From positions 620,001 through 684,000 of the forward strand of contig JACKNC010000002.1 of assembly GCA_024235095.1 (NCBI GenBank): DNA of 64,000 nucleotides, in the 5' to 3' direction. Below, piece by piece: positions 1 through 8,536 of the stretch (positions are counted from its first letter, which is position 1; each line of letters begins with the position of its first letter). The notes below the pieces were generated by a model, which searched no databases, was not told the DNA's origin, and saw only the letters and a list, made by a program, of their open reading frames with translations. The translations under genes and the position numbers were made by a program. The DNA is from Gammaproteobacteria bacterium (lineage in GTDB: Bacteria > Pseudomonadota > Gammaproteobacteria > Competibacterales > Competibacteraceae).

Positions 1-578
1 TACTTGATCCAGAGCACTTATTTGGCCGCTCGGCGCCATGGGTTTTGGAGATTGGCTTTGGTAATGGAGAATCATTGGCCGCTATGGCAGTCGCACATCC
101 AGAAGTGAATTATCTGGGGATCGAGGCGCATCGCCCCGGCGTCGGACATCTACTGCTCCGGGCAACCGAACTGCAATTAACGAATCTGCGGGTAATGTGC
201 GCTGATGCTGCCGAGGCGCTGGAAAAACAGCTGCCGGATGAATGCCTCGAGCGCATTCAGATCTTCTTCCCCGATCCCTGGCCCAAGGCGCGCCACCATA
301 AACGCCGGTTCATTCAACCAGGAAACGTTGCATTACTGGCGCGCAAGCTCAAACCTTTTGGGCAATTGCATCTGGCGACCGATTGGGAGGACTATGCCCT
401 TTCGATGCTGGATATACTCAACGCGACTCCCGAACTGGTAAATACCGTGGACGGCAATGGGTTCACGCCACGCCCGTCTTGGCGACCGATGACCCGGTTC
501 GAGCAACGTGGCTTAAGACTCGGGCACACCATTCGGGATCTACTATTTGTACGTGCGGCTCCAGGGATATTGAGATAG
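1..578 (+). CDS. trmB: tRNA (guanine-N7-)-methyltransferase TrmB, 5' end outside window
   Basis: Makes m7G46 in the variable loop of tRNA using S-adenosylmethionine. The reading frame is open from base 3 and already reads LDPEHLFGRSAPWVLEIGFGNG there, so the gene begins before the window and the TTG at 45 is not its start. Visible signatures are the SAM-binding EIGFGNG, the acidic GIEAHRPG loop and FFPDPWPKARHHKRR, which is the TrmB substrate signature. The C-terminus ends normally at a TAG. The next gene follows after 135 bp, which carry only a weak AGGGAA/TTCCCT hairpin. Family assignment is firm. Confidence 0.95.
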   Translation, partial: LDPEHLFGRSAPWVLEIGFGNGESLAAMAVAHPEVNYLGIEAHRPGVGHLLLRATELQLTNLRVMCADAAEALEKQLPDECLERIQIFFPDPWPKARHHKRRFIQPGNVALLARKLKPFGQLHLATDWEDYALSMLDILNATPELVNTVDGNGFTPRPSWRPMTRFEQRGLRLGHTIRDLLFVRAAPGILR

Positions 579-713
579 CACTAGCCGAATAACCTTCGGT
601 GGACCACAATAGGGAAACTATGTTCCCTTGCGCGAACGTGGCGATGGGTTTGCGACTGCCGGAAACTCCGCGCGGCCCCACCCAAAAACTGAACATGGAC
701 CGAGGTTAATTGC

Positions 714-1985
714 ATGTGCTTTCGACTTTTTTTGAAAAGTTTTTGCGTTTGGCGGTTGCAGTTCTGGATAGGAACGGTAGCGGCGTTATGGATAGCGTCC
801 GATCCGGTGCTGGCCCAGGAAGGCGTTGTCTGGCCCGCGCCGGCCATTGCCGCCCGATCGGCGGTGCTCATGAACCCAACCACGGGGGAGATTCTGTTCG
901 CCAAGGAACCTCGTTTGCGCCTGCCGCCCGCCAGCACCACCAAGGTCTTGACCGCACTGGTGGCGCTGGAGCGCCTCCATCCATTGGCGCGAGCGCCGGT
1001 GAGTCCCCAAGCCGCCAGCGCCCCGCCGAGCCGGATTGGTTTGCGCGCTGGCGAGGCGGTTCTCGTCCAGGATTTACTCTATGGGTTGATGCTCAAATCA
1101 GGCAATGACGCCGCCGAAACCCTGGCCGAGGCGGCGGGGGGGTCGATAGCCGGATTTGCGGAACTGATGAATCTCAGAGCCTGGCAAATCGGCGCGCGCG
1201 ACAGCCATTTCATGAACCCACATGGTCTGCCCAATGATGATCATTATACGACGGCCTATGATCTGGCCCTGATTTTTCGCCAGGCGATGAGCCATCCTAT
1301 GTTTGCTGACATCGTGCGCACCCGCAGCGCGGCCTTGAGGATCGAGTCCGGACGTGGCTTGTACAGTGATTGGCGTATGGTGCCGGTGCGTAATACCAAT
1401 CGCTTACTGGCGACTTACGAGGGTGCGCGCGGCGGTAAAACCGGTTTTACTTTTAAAGCCCGGCGCTGCTTTGTCGGTGAGGTTGATCGTGGCGGTGTCC
1501 GTTTAATTGTCGCCATTCTGAATAGCCCCAACAGTGGCACGCTTTGGCAGGATGCGCGTACTTTGCTGGATTACGGTTTTGCCCGATATGGTTTGGCGCC
1601 GCCCCCGCCAGTGGAGCCAGAACCTACACCAGTGATGGTCAGGCGCGCTCCAGCGGCCCCGGTTGTGGCGCACGCGGCAGTAACCCGGGCCTTGACGGCC
1701 AGCAAGGGGAAGGGAGTGCGCATCGCATCCATCAAATTGGCTTCCCAACAGACCAGCAAGACCGCGAAGGCGAAGGCTAACGCCTCCAGCAAACCAGCCT
1801 CGATAGCAGTTAAAAAAACCTCGGCTGACAAATCAGGCAGCAAGACCGCCAGAATCGGTAAACTCGCATCTACGGCGATGGTTAAGGCGAATAGCAAGCA
1901 ACCGCTGGCTAAAGCCAAGGTGGCTCGCGCTGAAAAGACTGTCGCTGCCAAGCCGCGTAAAACGATTAAAAAGCAGGGTGGTTAA
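714..1985 (+). CDS. D-alanyl-D-alanine carboxypeptidase (peptidase S11) with basic C-terminal tail
   Basis: Low-molecular-weight penicillin-binding protein that trims the terminal D-Ala of peptidoglycan pentapeptides in the periplasm. An N-terminal hydrophobic signal (residues about 13-34, ending VLAQ) precedes the catalytic domain. The three active-site motifs are present: STTK (SxxK, near residue 73), SGN (near 129) and KTG (near 242). The usual PBP5 C-terminal beta domain and amphipathic membrane anchor are not recognisable. Instead, residues about 300-423 are a low-complexity Lys/Ala/Ser-rich tail. The gene is convergent with gltA and is followed by a hairpin at 2013-2043. It is DacA/DacC-like, but the exact orthologue is unclear. 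Confidence 0.88.
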   Translation: MCFRLFLKSFCVWRLQFWIGTVAALWIASDPVLAQEGVVWPAPAIAARSAVLMNPTTGEILFAKEPRLRLPPASTTKVLTALVALERLHPLARAPVSPQAASAPPSRIGLRAGEAVLVQDLLYGLMLKSGNDAAETLAEAAGGSIAGFAELMNLRAWQIGARDSHFMNPHGLPNDDHYTTAYDLALIFRQAMSHPMFADIVRTRSAALRIESGRGLYSDWRMVPVRNTNRLLATYEGARGGKTGFTFKARRCFVGEVDRGGVRLIVAILNSPNSGTLWQDARTLLDYGFARYGLAPPPPVEPEPTPVMVRRAPAAPVVAHAAVTRALTASKGKGVRIASIKLASQQTSKTAKAKANASSKPASIAVKKTSADKSGSKTARIGKLASTAMVKANSKQPLAKAKVARAEKTVAAKPRKTIKKQGG

Positions 1986-2012
1986 CAGCGATAAAAGCTG
2001 CGCTCATTTCAA

Positions 2013-2043
2013 CTCCTCTCCTATAAGGAGAGGAGGGCTTTTA
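2013..2043 (+). terminator. Hairpin terminator after the carboxypeptidase gene
   Basis: A perfect 10-bp stem, CTCCTCTCCT/AGGAGAGGAG with a 3-base ATA loop, is followed by GGGCTTTTA. It lies 28 bp after the stop codon, between two convergent genes. The T run is short, so termination efficiency is uncertain. The sequence resembles G/C-rich palindromes near 22,890 and 29,361. Confidence 0.5.
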
Positions 2044-2118
2044 TACAGATTTTGGCCCTGCTCTCGCGAACAGCCGATCAGGAAAAGCGGAGCATTAATC
2101 TGTCGTGCCGTAAAAAAG

Positions 2119-3405
2119 TTACGGGCGATTTTCCAGCACCACCACGTCGCGGCGGACAGGGCCAACATAGAGCTGGCGAGGCCGGCCAATCTTCATGTCG
2201 GATTCACTGATCATCTCGATCCAGTGGCTGATCCAGCCAGCGGCGCGGGCAATGGCGAACATCACCGTGAACATCTCGACTGGAATCTTCAATGCGCTGT
2301 AGATGATGCCGGAATAGAAATCGACGTTCGGATACAGCTTGCGCTCAATGAAATAATCGTCGCTGAGAGCGATCTCCTCCAGACGCATCGCCAGCTCCAG
2401 GCGTGGATCGTGACCGAAAGTATCCAACACTTGATGGCAGATCTCCTTAATAATCGTGGCGCGCGGGTCGAAGTTTTTATAGACCCGGTGGCCAAAGCCC
2501 ATCAGACGAACGCCGGAACTCTTGTCTTTCACCTTGGCCATGAAGTTGTCGACGTTCTTGACATCGCCAATCTGATCCAGCATGCGGAGAACAGCCTCAT
2601 TGGCGCCGCCATGCGCCGGTCCCCACAGACAGGCAATTCCAGCAGCGACCGCCGCATAAGGATTAGTACCCGAGGAGCCGGCCAACCGCACAGTGGAGGT
2701 AGAAGCATTCTGTTCGTGATCGGCGTGCAGCGTGAACAGTACGTCCAACGCCCGCTCGGCGAGCGGATTTACCTCATACCTTTTGCCGGGGAGGCTGAAC
2801 ATCATGTACAGCAGATTGCCGGTATAGCTCAGATCATCGCGGGGATAAATCGTCGGATCACCGATGCTGTGTTTATAGCAGGCGGCGGCAATGGTCGGCA
2901 TTTTAGCAATCAGTCGCCGGGCGGTGACCATGCGATGTTCGTAATCGTGGATATTAAGCCGGTCGTGAAAGAAGGCGGATAACGAACTCACCACAGCCGT
3001 CATCATCGCCATGGGGTGAGCGTCATGGTTGAAGCCGTGGAAGAACCGGCGCAGGTTCTCGCGAATCCGGTTATGACGCGCAATGCTGGTTTCGAAGATT
3101 TGCTTCTTTTCCGGGTTGGGCAGTTCTCCATACAACAGCAGGTAACAAACTTCCAGGAAATTGCATTGTTTGGCCAGTTGTTCAATCGGGTAGCCGCGAT
3201 ACATCAGTTCGCCCTTGTCGCCATCCAGATAAGTGATGGCGCTTTGGCAACTGGCGGTGGACATAAAACCGGGGTCGTAGGTGAAATAACCGAACTCCTT
3301 GGCCAGTTTGCCAATATCGACTACGGACTGACCGTGCGTCGGACCCAGCACCGGCATCTGCACCGCTTTGCCAGTGATGTCATCCTTAAAGGTGATTGTT
3401 GTCAT
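2119..3405 (-). CDS. gltA: Citrate synthase (type II, hexameric type)
   Basis: Condenses acetyl-CoA and oxaloacetate to citrate, the entry step of the TCA cycle. At 428 aa it has the normal length of the proteobacterial type II enzyme. Visible signatures are HADHEQNASTSTVR, GPAHGGANEA, GFGHRVYKNFDPRA (catalytic His region) and PNVDFYSGI. The ATG is preceded by GGAGG at a 7-nt spacing, which fixes the start. It stands alone on the minus strand, convergent with the carboxypeptidase gene and 42 bp downstream of rpmE2. Nothing is unusual. Confidence 0.97.
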   Translation of the reverse strand: MTTITFKDDITGKAVQMPVLGPTHGQSVVDIGKLAKEFGYFTYDPGFMSTASCQSAITYLDGDKGELMYRGYPIEQLAKQCNFLEVCYLLLYGELPNPEKKQIFETSIARHNRIRENLRRFFHGFNHDAHPMAMMTAVVSSLSAFFHDRLNIHDYEHRMVTARRLIAKMPTIAAACYKHSIGDPTIYPRDDLSYTGNLLYMMFSLPGKRYEVNPLAERALDVLFTLHADHEQNASTSTVRLAGSSGTNPYAAVAAGIACLWGPAHGGANEAVLRMLDQIGDVKNVDNFMAKVKDKSSGVRLMGFGHRVYKNFDPRATIIKEICHQVLDTFGHDPRLELAMRLEEIALSDDYFIERKLYPNVDFYSGIIYSALKIPVEMFTVMFAIARAAGWISHWIEMISESDMKIGRPRQLYVGPVRRDVVVLENRP

Positions 3406-3447
3406 TCATAAACCTCCGGGGTGGGTGGCAAAAAGGTCAAAATCAAG

Positions 3448-3693
3448 TTACGACAACCCATACTTACGGCGGAAGCGATCCACCCGTCCGGCGGTGTCGA
3501 CGATTTTCTGCTTGCCGGTGTAGAACGGGTGGGATTGACTGGATACCTCGACTTTAACCAGCGGATATTCCTTGCCGTCGGTCCACTGGATGGTTTCCTT
3601 GGCATGGATGGTGGATCGCGTAAGAAATGTGAAGTCCGTAGAGATGTCCTGGAATACGACTTCACGGTACTGGGGGTGGATGCCTTTCTTCAT
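3448..3693 (-). CDS. rpmE2: 50S ribosomal protein L31 type B
   Basis: An 81-aa protein of the large ribosomal subunit. I start it at the ATG giving MKKGIHPQYREVVF, the conserved N-terminus of type B L31. A longer in-frame start 51 bp upstream would add a non-conserved extension. There is no cysteine in the protein, so this is the zinc-independent paralogue and not the CxxC zinc-ribbon form. In other bacteria that form substitutes for the zinc-binding L31 under zinc limitation. No Zur-like operator was recognised upstream, so zinc control here is not supported by the sequence. Confidence 0.93.
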   Translation of the reverse strand: MKKGIHPQYREVVFQDISTDFTFLTRSTIHAKETIQWTDGKEYPLVKVEVSSQSHPFYTGKQKIVDTAGRVDRFRRKYGLS

Positions 3694-3883
3694 GACGGCT
3701 GAAATCCTGGAAATACGGTTGAATGGGCGATAGGTCGTCGCCAATGCGATGGGCGTACTGGCTGGACGTTTAAGCGGTATAATCTAGCGGTTTTCGGGGT
3801 TGATCCGCAAGTTGTGGTTGCGGTAGCGTGGATGGGCGACCTCGTGACCTGTCAACCAATCCTGAACCGTTGAAGACGCTTGC

Positions 3884-5212
3884 ATGAATCGTGAACCGAG
3901 TATCGGCTTTGTCAGCCTGGGTTGTCCCAAAGCGCTGGTGGACTCCGAACAAATTCTGACCCGCTTGCGCGCCGAGGGTTACGGCATCGCGCCAACCTAC
4001 GAAGAAGCCGATCTGGTGGTGGTCAATACCTGCGGCTTCATTGACGCAGCGGTGACCGAGTCGCTGGAGGCTATTGGCGAGGCGCTGGATGCGAACGGGC
4101 GGGTGATTGTCACCGGCTGTCTGGGAGCCAGGGATAATATGGTGCGCGATCTGCACCCCAGGGTGCTGGCGGTGACCGGCCCCCATGCCTGTGAAGCGGT
4201 GATGGACGCTATTCATGCTCATTTGCCCCGCCCGCATGACCCATTTCTCGATCTGTTGCCGCCGCAAGGCGTCAAGCTCACGCCCCGACACTACGCCTAT
4301 CTGAAGATCGCCGAGGGTTGCAACCATCGTTGCGCGTTTTGCATCATTCCTCAATTGCGCGGCGATCTGGCCAGTCGCCCGATCGGCGAAGTGCTGCGAG
4401 AGGCCGAAACGCTGGCGCAGGCCGGAGTCAAGGAACTATTGATCGTTTCTCAGGATACCAGCGCCTACGGCGTTGATGTGCGCTACCGCACTGGCTTCTG
4501 GAACGGTCGGCCGCTAAAGACCCATTTGACGCCGCTGGCTGCCGCACTTGGCGAATTGGGCGTCTGGGTGCGCCTGCATTATGTCTATCCCTATCCGCAT
4601 GTGGATGAATTGATTCCTCTGATGGCGGAGGGACGATTGTTGCCCTATCTGGATGTGCCGCTGCAACACGCCAGCCCGCCTATTCTGAAAGCGATGAAAC
4701 GGCCCGCTAACAGCGGCGATACCCTGGAGCGCATCCGCCGCTGGCGGGCGATATGCCCTGATTTGACCCTGCGCAGCACGTTCATCGTTGGCTTTCCCGG
4801 CGAAACTGAGGACGATTTCGCGCAATTACTCGATTTTCTAAGCGAGGCGCAATTGGACCGGGTGGGGTGCTTCACCTATTCGCCGGTGGAAGGTGCGACC
4901 GCGAATGCCTTGCCCGATCCAGTGCCAGAGGAAGTTAAGCAGGAGCGGCAGGCCCGTCTGATGGAGCTTCAGGCGACGATCAGCGCCGAACGTCTACAGG
5001 GCCGCATCGGTCAAACGCTGACGGTGTTGGTAGATGCGATTGATGAGGAAGAGGGGATGGCCATTGCCCGCTCCACGGCCGATGCGCCGGAGATCGATGG
5101 CTTAGTCTATATCGAGGAAGGCGCGGCATTGCCCGTTGGCGAGTTCGCTCAAGTGCGCGTTGTAGATGCCGATGAGCATGATCTCTATGCTGATTTGCTA
5201 AATACCCATTGA
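3884..5212 (+). CDS. rimO: Ribosomal protein S12 methylthiotransferase RimO
   Basis: A radical-SAM enzyme that methylthiolates the conserved Asp of ribosomal protein S12 (Asp88 in E. coli). The 442-aa protein has three N-terminal cysteines for the auxiliary cluster (C14, C50, C79). The radical-SAM triad CNHRCAFC is C146, C150 and C153. A C-terminal TRAM domain (about 375-440) should bind the substrate. Its start, MNREPSIGFVSLGCPKALVDS, matches the family. The gene is followed by several hairpins, including a strong terminator at 5321-5360, and so appears monocistronic. Confidence 0.96.
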   Translation: MNREPSIGFVSLGCPKALVDSEQILTRLRAEGYGIAPTYEEADLVVVNTCGFIDAAVTESLEAIGEALDANGRVIVTGCLGARDNMVRDLHPRVLAVTGPHACEAVMDAIHAHLPRPHDPFLDLLPPQGVKLTPRHYAYLKIAEGCNHRCAFCIIPQLRGDLASRPIGEVLREAETLAQAGVKELLIVSQDTSAYGVDVRYRTGFWNGRPLKTHLTPLAAALGELGVWVRLHYVYPYPHVDELIPLMAEGRLLPYLDVPLQHASPPILKAMKRPANSGDTLERIRRWRAICPDLTLRSTFIVGFPGETEDDFAQLLDFLSEAQLDRVGCFTYSPVEGATANALPDPVPEEVKQERQARLMELQATISAERLQGRIGQTLTVLVDAIDEEEGMAIARSTADAPEIDGLVYIEEGAALPVGEFAQVRVVDADEHDLYADLLNTH

Positions 5213-5220
5213 ACTTTTTT

Positions 5221-5261
5221 GGATAATCTTTATCCTAGAGGGTAAGCGTAAGCCCTTACGC
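5221..5261 (+). other. Two small hairpins downstream of rimO
   Basis: GGATAA-TCT-TTATCC (5221-5235) and GCGTAAG-CC-CTTACGC (5246-5261) are perfect short inverted repeats directly after the rimO stop. Neither is followed by a T run. They may protect the 3' end of the transcript, or the first may be a weak terminator. Confidence 0.4.
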
Positions 5262-5320
5262 CTGTCCGCTTCCCTCCCTGAGCGGGCTATATCCGGTTGA
5301 AGAGACTGGATACCTTATTC

Positions 5321-5360
5321 GCCCCGGTTCCATTCCCCCTTGTAACCGGGGCTTTTTTTT
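5321..5360 (+). terminator. Rho-independent terminator between rimO and hslV
   Basis: The stem GCCCCGGTT/AACCGGGGC (9 bp, 14-nt loop) is followed directly by eight T residues. This is a textbook intrinsic terminator. It isolates rimO from the hslVU operon that starts 83 bp further on. Confidence 0.9.
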
Positions 5361-5371
5361 GGCTGGATGCG

Positions 5372-5400
5372 CTTGACGATTCCGCGACCGGCCCCATTAT
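5372..5400 (+). promoter_or_regulatory. Probable sigma-32 (heat-shock) promoter of hslVU
   Basis: CTTGACG (5372-5378) and CCCCATTAT (5392-5400) are 13 bp apart. They match the RpoH consensus CTTGAAA / CCCCATNT at nearly every position. The pair sits between the rimO terminator and hslV, 43 bp before its ATG. In E. coli hslVU is a sigma-32 operon, so position and sequence agree. Transcription should begin a few bases after 5400. Confidence 0.75.
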
Positions 5401-5442
5401 AACGATCAAGTTGTGTACAATCCCCGCAAGCAGTGAGGCAGA

Positions 5443-5991
5443 ATGATGGAATCGGCATTACACGGCACTACGGTGCTGGCGGTGCGCCGCGAGGGTCGGG
5501 TGGTGATCGGCGGCGACGGACAAGTTACCTTGGGCAATACCGTGATGAAGGGCAACGCCCGCAAGGTGCGGCGGCTTTACCAGAACAAGATTATCGCTGG
5601 TTTCGCCGGCGGCACCGCGGATGCCTTCACGCTGTTCGAGCGCTTCGAGGGCAAGCTGGAAAAGCATGGCGGCAATTTGACTCGCGCCGCAGTGGAATTG
5701 GCCAAGGACTGGCGCACCGACCGGATGTTGCGCCGCCTGGAGGCATTGTTGATCGTCGCTGATCTCCAGACCACGTTAATGATTTCCGGCAATGGCGACG
5801 TGGTGGAGCCGGAACACGATCTCGCGGCGATTGGCTCAGGCGGCGCTTATGCCCAGGCCGCCGCACAAGCGATGCTGGAAAATACTTCGCTCGATGCGCG
5901 CACTATTGTCGAGCGCGCCTTGAAAATCGCGGCTGGCATCTGCATTTACACCAACGAGAATTTGACGTTTGAAGAACTGACGGGCGCATGA
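5443..5991 (+). CDS. hslV: ATP-dependent protease subunit HslV (ClpQ)
   Basis: Proteolytic core of the HslUV protease, a two-ring proteasome-like threonine peptidase in the cytoplasm. The N-terminus reads MMESALHGTTVLAVRR. The mature catalytic Thr is expected to be T9, after Gly8, so this HslV has an 8-residue propeptide (7 if the second ATG is used), where E. coli has only Met. GGDGQVTLGNTVMK and FAGGTADAFTLFERFE are family-typical. The 182-aa length is normal. It lies 66 bp upstream of hslU, behind a likely heat-shock promoter. Confidence 0.96.
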   Translation: MMESALHGTTVLAVRREGRVVIGGDGQVTLGNTVMKGNARKVRRLYQNKIIAGFAGGTADAFTLFERFEGKLEKHGGNLTRAAVELAKDWRTDRMLRRLEALLIVADLQTTLMISGNGDVVEPEHDLAAIGSGGAYAQAAAQAMLENTSLDARTIVERALKIAAGICIYTNENLTFEELTGA

Positions 5992-6057
5992 ACCGGTGTT
6001 CACTGTCGGCGCGCTCGTTATCCTGTTTTCGCTTTACCCGTGGATGGTAGCCTCGCC

Positions 6058-7392
6058 ATGTCGGAGATGACTCCCCGAGAAATTGCCCAGGAACTGGACA
6101 AACACATCATCGGTCAGGACGCCGCCAAGCGCGCCGTGGCCATTGCTCTGCGCAACCGCTGGCGGCGGATGCGGGTAGATCCGAGTCTGCGTAACGAAAT
6201 TACGCCCAAGAATATTCTAATGATTGGCCCCACCGGCGTCGGCAAGACCGAGATCGCCCGCCGGCTGGCCAAACTGGCTAACGCGCCGTTCATCAAGGTT
6301 GAAGCCACCAAGTTCACCGAGGTTGGCTATGTCGGGCGCGATGTGGAATCCATTATTCGCGACCTGATGGATGGCGCGGTGAAGATGGTGCGCGAGGAAG
6401 AAATGCACAAGGTGCAAGATCGCGCCGAGGAAGCCGCTTATGAACGGGTGCTGGACACGCTGCTGCCGCGTCCGCGCAATGTCGGTTTCGCCAATGAGCC
6501 AGCCCCGCCGGATCATTCCAGCACCCGGCAGAAGATGCGCGACCGGCTGTTGAAAGGCGACCTGGATGACCGGGACATTGAGATCGAGATTGCCGTGCGC
6601 CCGGTCGGCGTCGAGATCATGGCCCCGCCCGGCATGGAAGAAATGACCAGCCAGTTACAGAGCCTGTTCCAAAATCTCAGCAATGGCCGCACCCGCACCC
6701 GCAAGCTCAGGGTCAAGGATGCCCTCAAGTTATTGCAGGAAGAGGAAGCCAGCAAGATGATCAATGAGGAGGAGCTGAAACTGCGGGCGTTGGCGGCGGT
6801 CGAGCAGAATGGCATCGTGTTCATCGATGAACTCGACAAGGTGGCTAAACGTGGTGAATATGGTGGCCCGGATGTCTCCCGCGAGGGTGTGCAGCGCGAT
6901 CTGTTGCCCTTGGTGGAAGGTTGCACGGTGTCCACCAAGTACGGCATGGTGCGCACCGACCATATTTTGTTCATCGCTTCTGGGGCCTTTCATTTGGCTA
7001 AACCCTCGGATCTGATTCCTGAACTCCAGGGTCGCCTGCCGATTCGGGTGGAGCTGAATGCGCTGAGCACCGAAGATTTCGTGCGGATTCTGACCGAGCC
7101 GGATGCGTCGTTGACCGAGCAGTACAGCGCCTTGCTGGAAACCGAGGCAGTCAAACTGGAGTTCGCGCCGGACGGAGTACGGCGCATCGCCGAGGTGGCT
7201 TATCAGGTCAACGAGCGCACCGAGAACATTGGCGCGCGGCGCTTGCACACGGTGATGGAGCGGTTGCTGGAGGCGATTTCCTTCGAGGCGCCGGACCGTT
7301 CGGGCGAAAACCTGGCGGTGGACGCTGCTTATGTGGACGCTCATCTGGGCGAACTGATCAAGGATGAGGATTTAACGCGGTATATTCTGTGA
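6058..7392 (+). CDS. hslU: ATP-dependent protease ATPase subunit HslU (ClpY)
   Basis: AAA+ unfoldase that feeds substrates into HslV. I chose the ATG giving MSEMTPREIAQELDKHIIGQ, which matches the E. coli N-terminus. An in-frame GTG 18 bp upstream would add six unsupported residues. Walker A is GPTGVGKTE (near residue 57-65) and Walker B is IVFIDELDKVA. The variable I-domain lies between them (about 110-240). The C-terminus DLTRYIL is the conserved tail that docks into HslV. The protein is 444 aa and forms the second gene of the heat-shock operon. Confidence 0.96.
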   Translation: MSEMTPREIAQELDKHIIGQDAAKRAVAIALRNRWRRMRVDPSLRNEITPKNILMIGPTGVGKTEIARRLAKLANAPFIKVEATKFTEVGYVGRDVESIIRDLMDGAVKMVREEEMHKVQDRAEEAAYERVLDTLLPRPRNVGFANEPAPPDHSSTRQKMRDRLLKGDLDDRDIEIEIAVRPVGVEIMAPPGMEEMTSQLQSLFQNLSNGRTRTRKLRVKDALKLLQEEEASKMINEEELKLRALAAVEQNGIVFIDELDKVAKRGEYGGPDVSREGVQRDLLPLVEGCTVSTKYGMVRTDHILFIASGAFHLAKPSDLIPELQGRLPIRVELNALSTEDFVRILTEPDASLTEQYSALLETEAVKLEFAPDGVRRIAEVAYQVNERTENIGARRLHTVMERLLEAISFEAPDRSGENLAVDAAYVDAHLGELIKDEDLTRYIL

Positions 7393-7408
7393 GAAGTTTT
7401 ATAAGCCC

Positions 7409-7765
7409 ATGAGCATTCATCCGACTGAAATCAAGTTACACCAGACCTCGCGGATTCTGGAAGTCGCCTTCGAAGATGGCGCCCGTTTCCACTTGCCCTG
7501 TGAATATCTGCGCGTGTTTTCCCCATCCGCCGAGGTGCGCGGCCACGGTCCGGGTACTGAGACACTGATGACCGGCAAGGAGCAGGTCAATATCGCCGCC
7601 ATCGAACCGGTTGGGCATTACGCCGTCAAGCTGGTATTTGATGACGGTCATAACACCGGTCTTTATTCCTGGAATGTGTTGTACGATCTTGGAGTGAACC
7701 AGGAGAGCCACTGGCAGGATTATCTACGCCGGTTGGCTGAAACCGGTTATGAGCGCCAAGCCTGA
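7409..7765 (+). CDS. DUF971 domain protein (gamma-butyrobetaine hydroxylase N-terminal-like)
   Basis: A 118-aa stand-alone DUF971/GBBH_N domain, a small fold also found at the N-terminus of some 2-oxoglutarate oxygenases. Related DUF971 proteins have been tied to Fe-S cluster handling, but the function of this one is not established. It begins 16 bp after hslU and ends 21 bp before ubiE, so it is probably co-transcribed with them. hslV-hslU-DUF971-ubiE is a recurring order in gammaproteobacteria. No oxygenase domain is fused here. Confidence 0.85.
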   Translation: MSIHPTEIKLHQTSRILEVAFEDGARFHLPCEYLRVFSPSAEVRGHGPGTETLMTGKEQVNIAAIEPVGHYAVKLVFDDGHNTGLYSWNVLYDLGVNQESHWQDYLRRLAETGYERQA

Positions 7766-7786
7766 TTTCTCTGTAAACGGTCAATC

Positions 7787-8536
7787 ATGGAAAATCCTGA
7801 AACGACGCATTTTGGCTACCAGACAGTTGACGCCCGCGACAAGGCCCGCAAGGTGGCCGGTGTCTTCGATTCCGTCGCCAGCCGCTATGATTTGATGAAT
7901 GACCTGATGTCGCTGGGCGTCCACCGCCTGTGGAAGCGCTTTGCGGTCGACCTGTGCGGCATTCGTCCCGGCAACCGGGTCTTAGACCTCGCCGGCGGCA
8001 CCGGCGATCTGAGCAGTCGTCTGCTGCCGCTGGTGGGACCCAAAGGGCGAGTGGTGCTGTCGGACATCAACGCCAGCATGTTGGGGGAAGGCCGCAAGCG
8101 CCTAGTCGATGAGGGCGCGGTCGGTAACATTACCTATGTCCAGGCGGATGCCGAGCAATTGCCATTTCCCGACGGGACGTTTGATTGCGTAACCATCGGT
8201 TTTGGCTTGCGCAACGTGACCCGCAAGGAACGGGCGCTGGCGGCGATGCAGCGAGTGCTTAAACCAGGTGGACGGTTAGTTATCCTGGAATTTTCCCACC
8301 CAGTCGCCCCCGGTTTGAAGCCGGCTTATGACCTGTATTCATTCGCGATCCTGCCGGTTCTCGGCCAACTGGTCGCCGGCGATGCCGCCAGCTATCGTTA
8401 CCTGGCCGAATCCATTCGCATGCACCCCGATCAGAATACGCTGTTGCGCATGATGGAAGAGGCCGGTTTCGAGCGCTGCCAGTACTTCAATCTGAGCGGC
8501 GGCATTGTGGCGGTGCATCGCGGGTATAAATTTTAA
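7787..8536 (+). CDS. ubiE: Ubiquinone/menaquinone C-methyltransferase UbiE
   Basis: SAM-dependent C-methylation of the benzoquinol ring (2-methoxy step to 5-methyl) in ubiquinone synthesis, and of demethylmenaquinone where that quinone is made. The 249-aa protein shows the SAM motif VLDLAGGTGDLSSRL (near 65), DINASMLGEGR and the UbiE signature YDLMNDLMSLGVHRLWK. Its stop overlaps the ubiJ start by one base (TAATG), which suggests translational coupling. Confidence 0.96.
   Translation: MENPETTHFGYQTVDARDKARKVAGVFDSVASRYDLMNDLMSLGVHRLWKRFAVDLCGIRPGNRVLDLAGGTGDLSSRLLPLVGPKGRVVLSDINASMLGEGRKRLVDEGAVGNITYVQADAEQLPFPDGTFDCVTIGFGLRNVTRKERALAAMQRVLKPGGRLVILEFSHPVAPGLKPAYDLYSFAILPVLGQLVAGDAASYRYLAESIRMHPDQNTLLRMMEEAGFERCQYFNLSGGIVAVHRGYKF

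Noticed and set aside
1978..2982. Long open frame (334 codons) on the plus strand
   Set aside because: It lies antisense to gltA and has no recognisable domain. It is explained by the codon bias of the real gene on the minus strand.
3694..3744. Upstream extension of rpmE2
   Set aside because: The extra 17 codons precede the fully conserved MKKGIHPQYREVVF start and have no family support.
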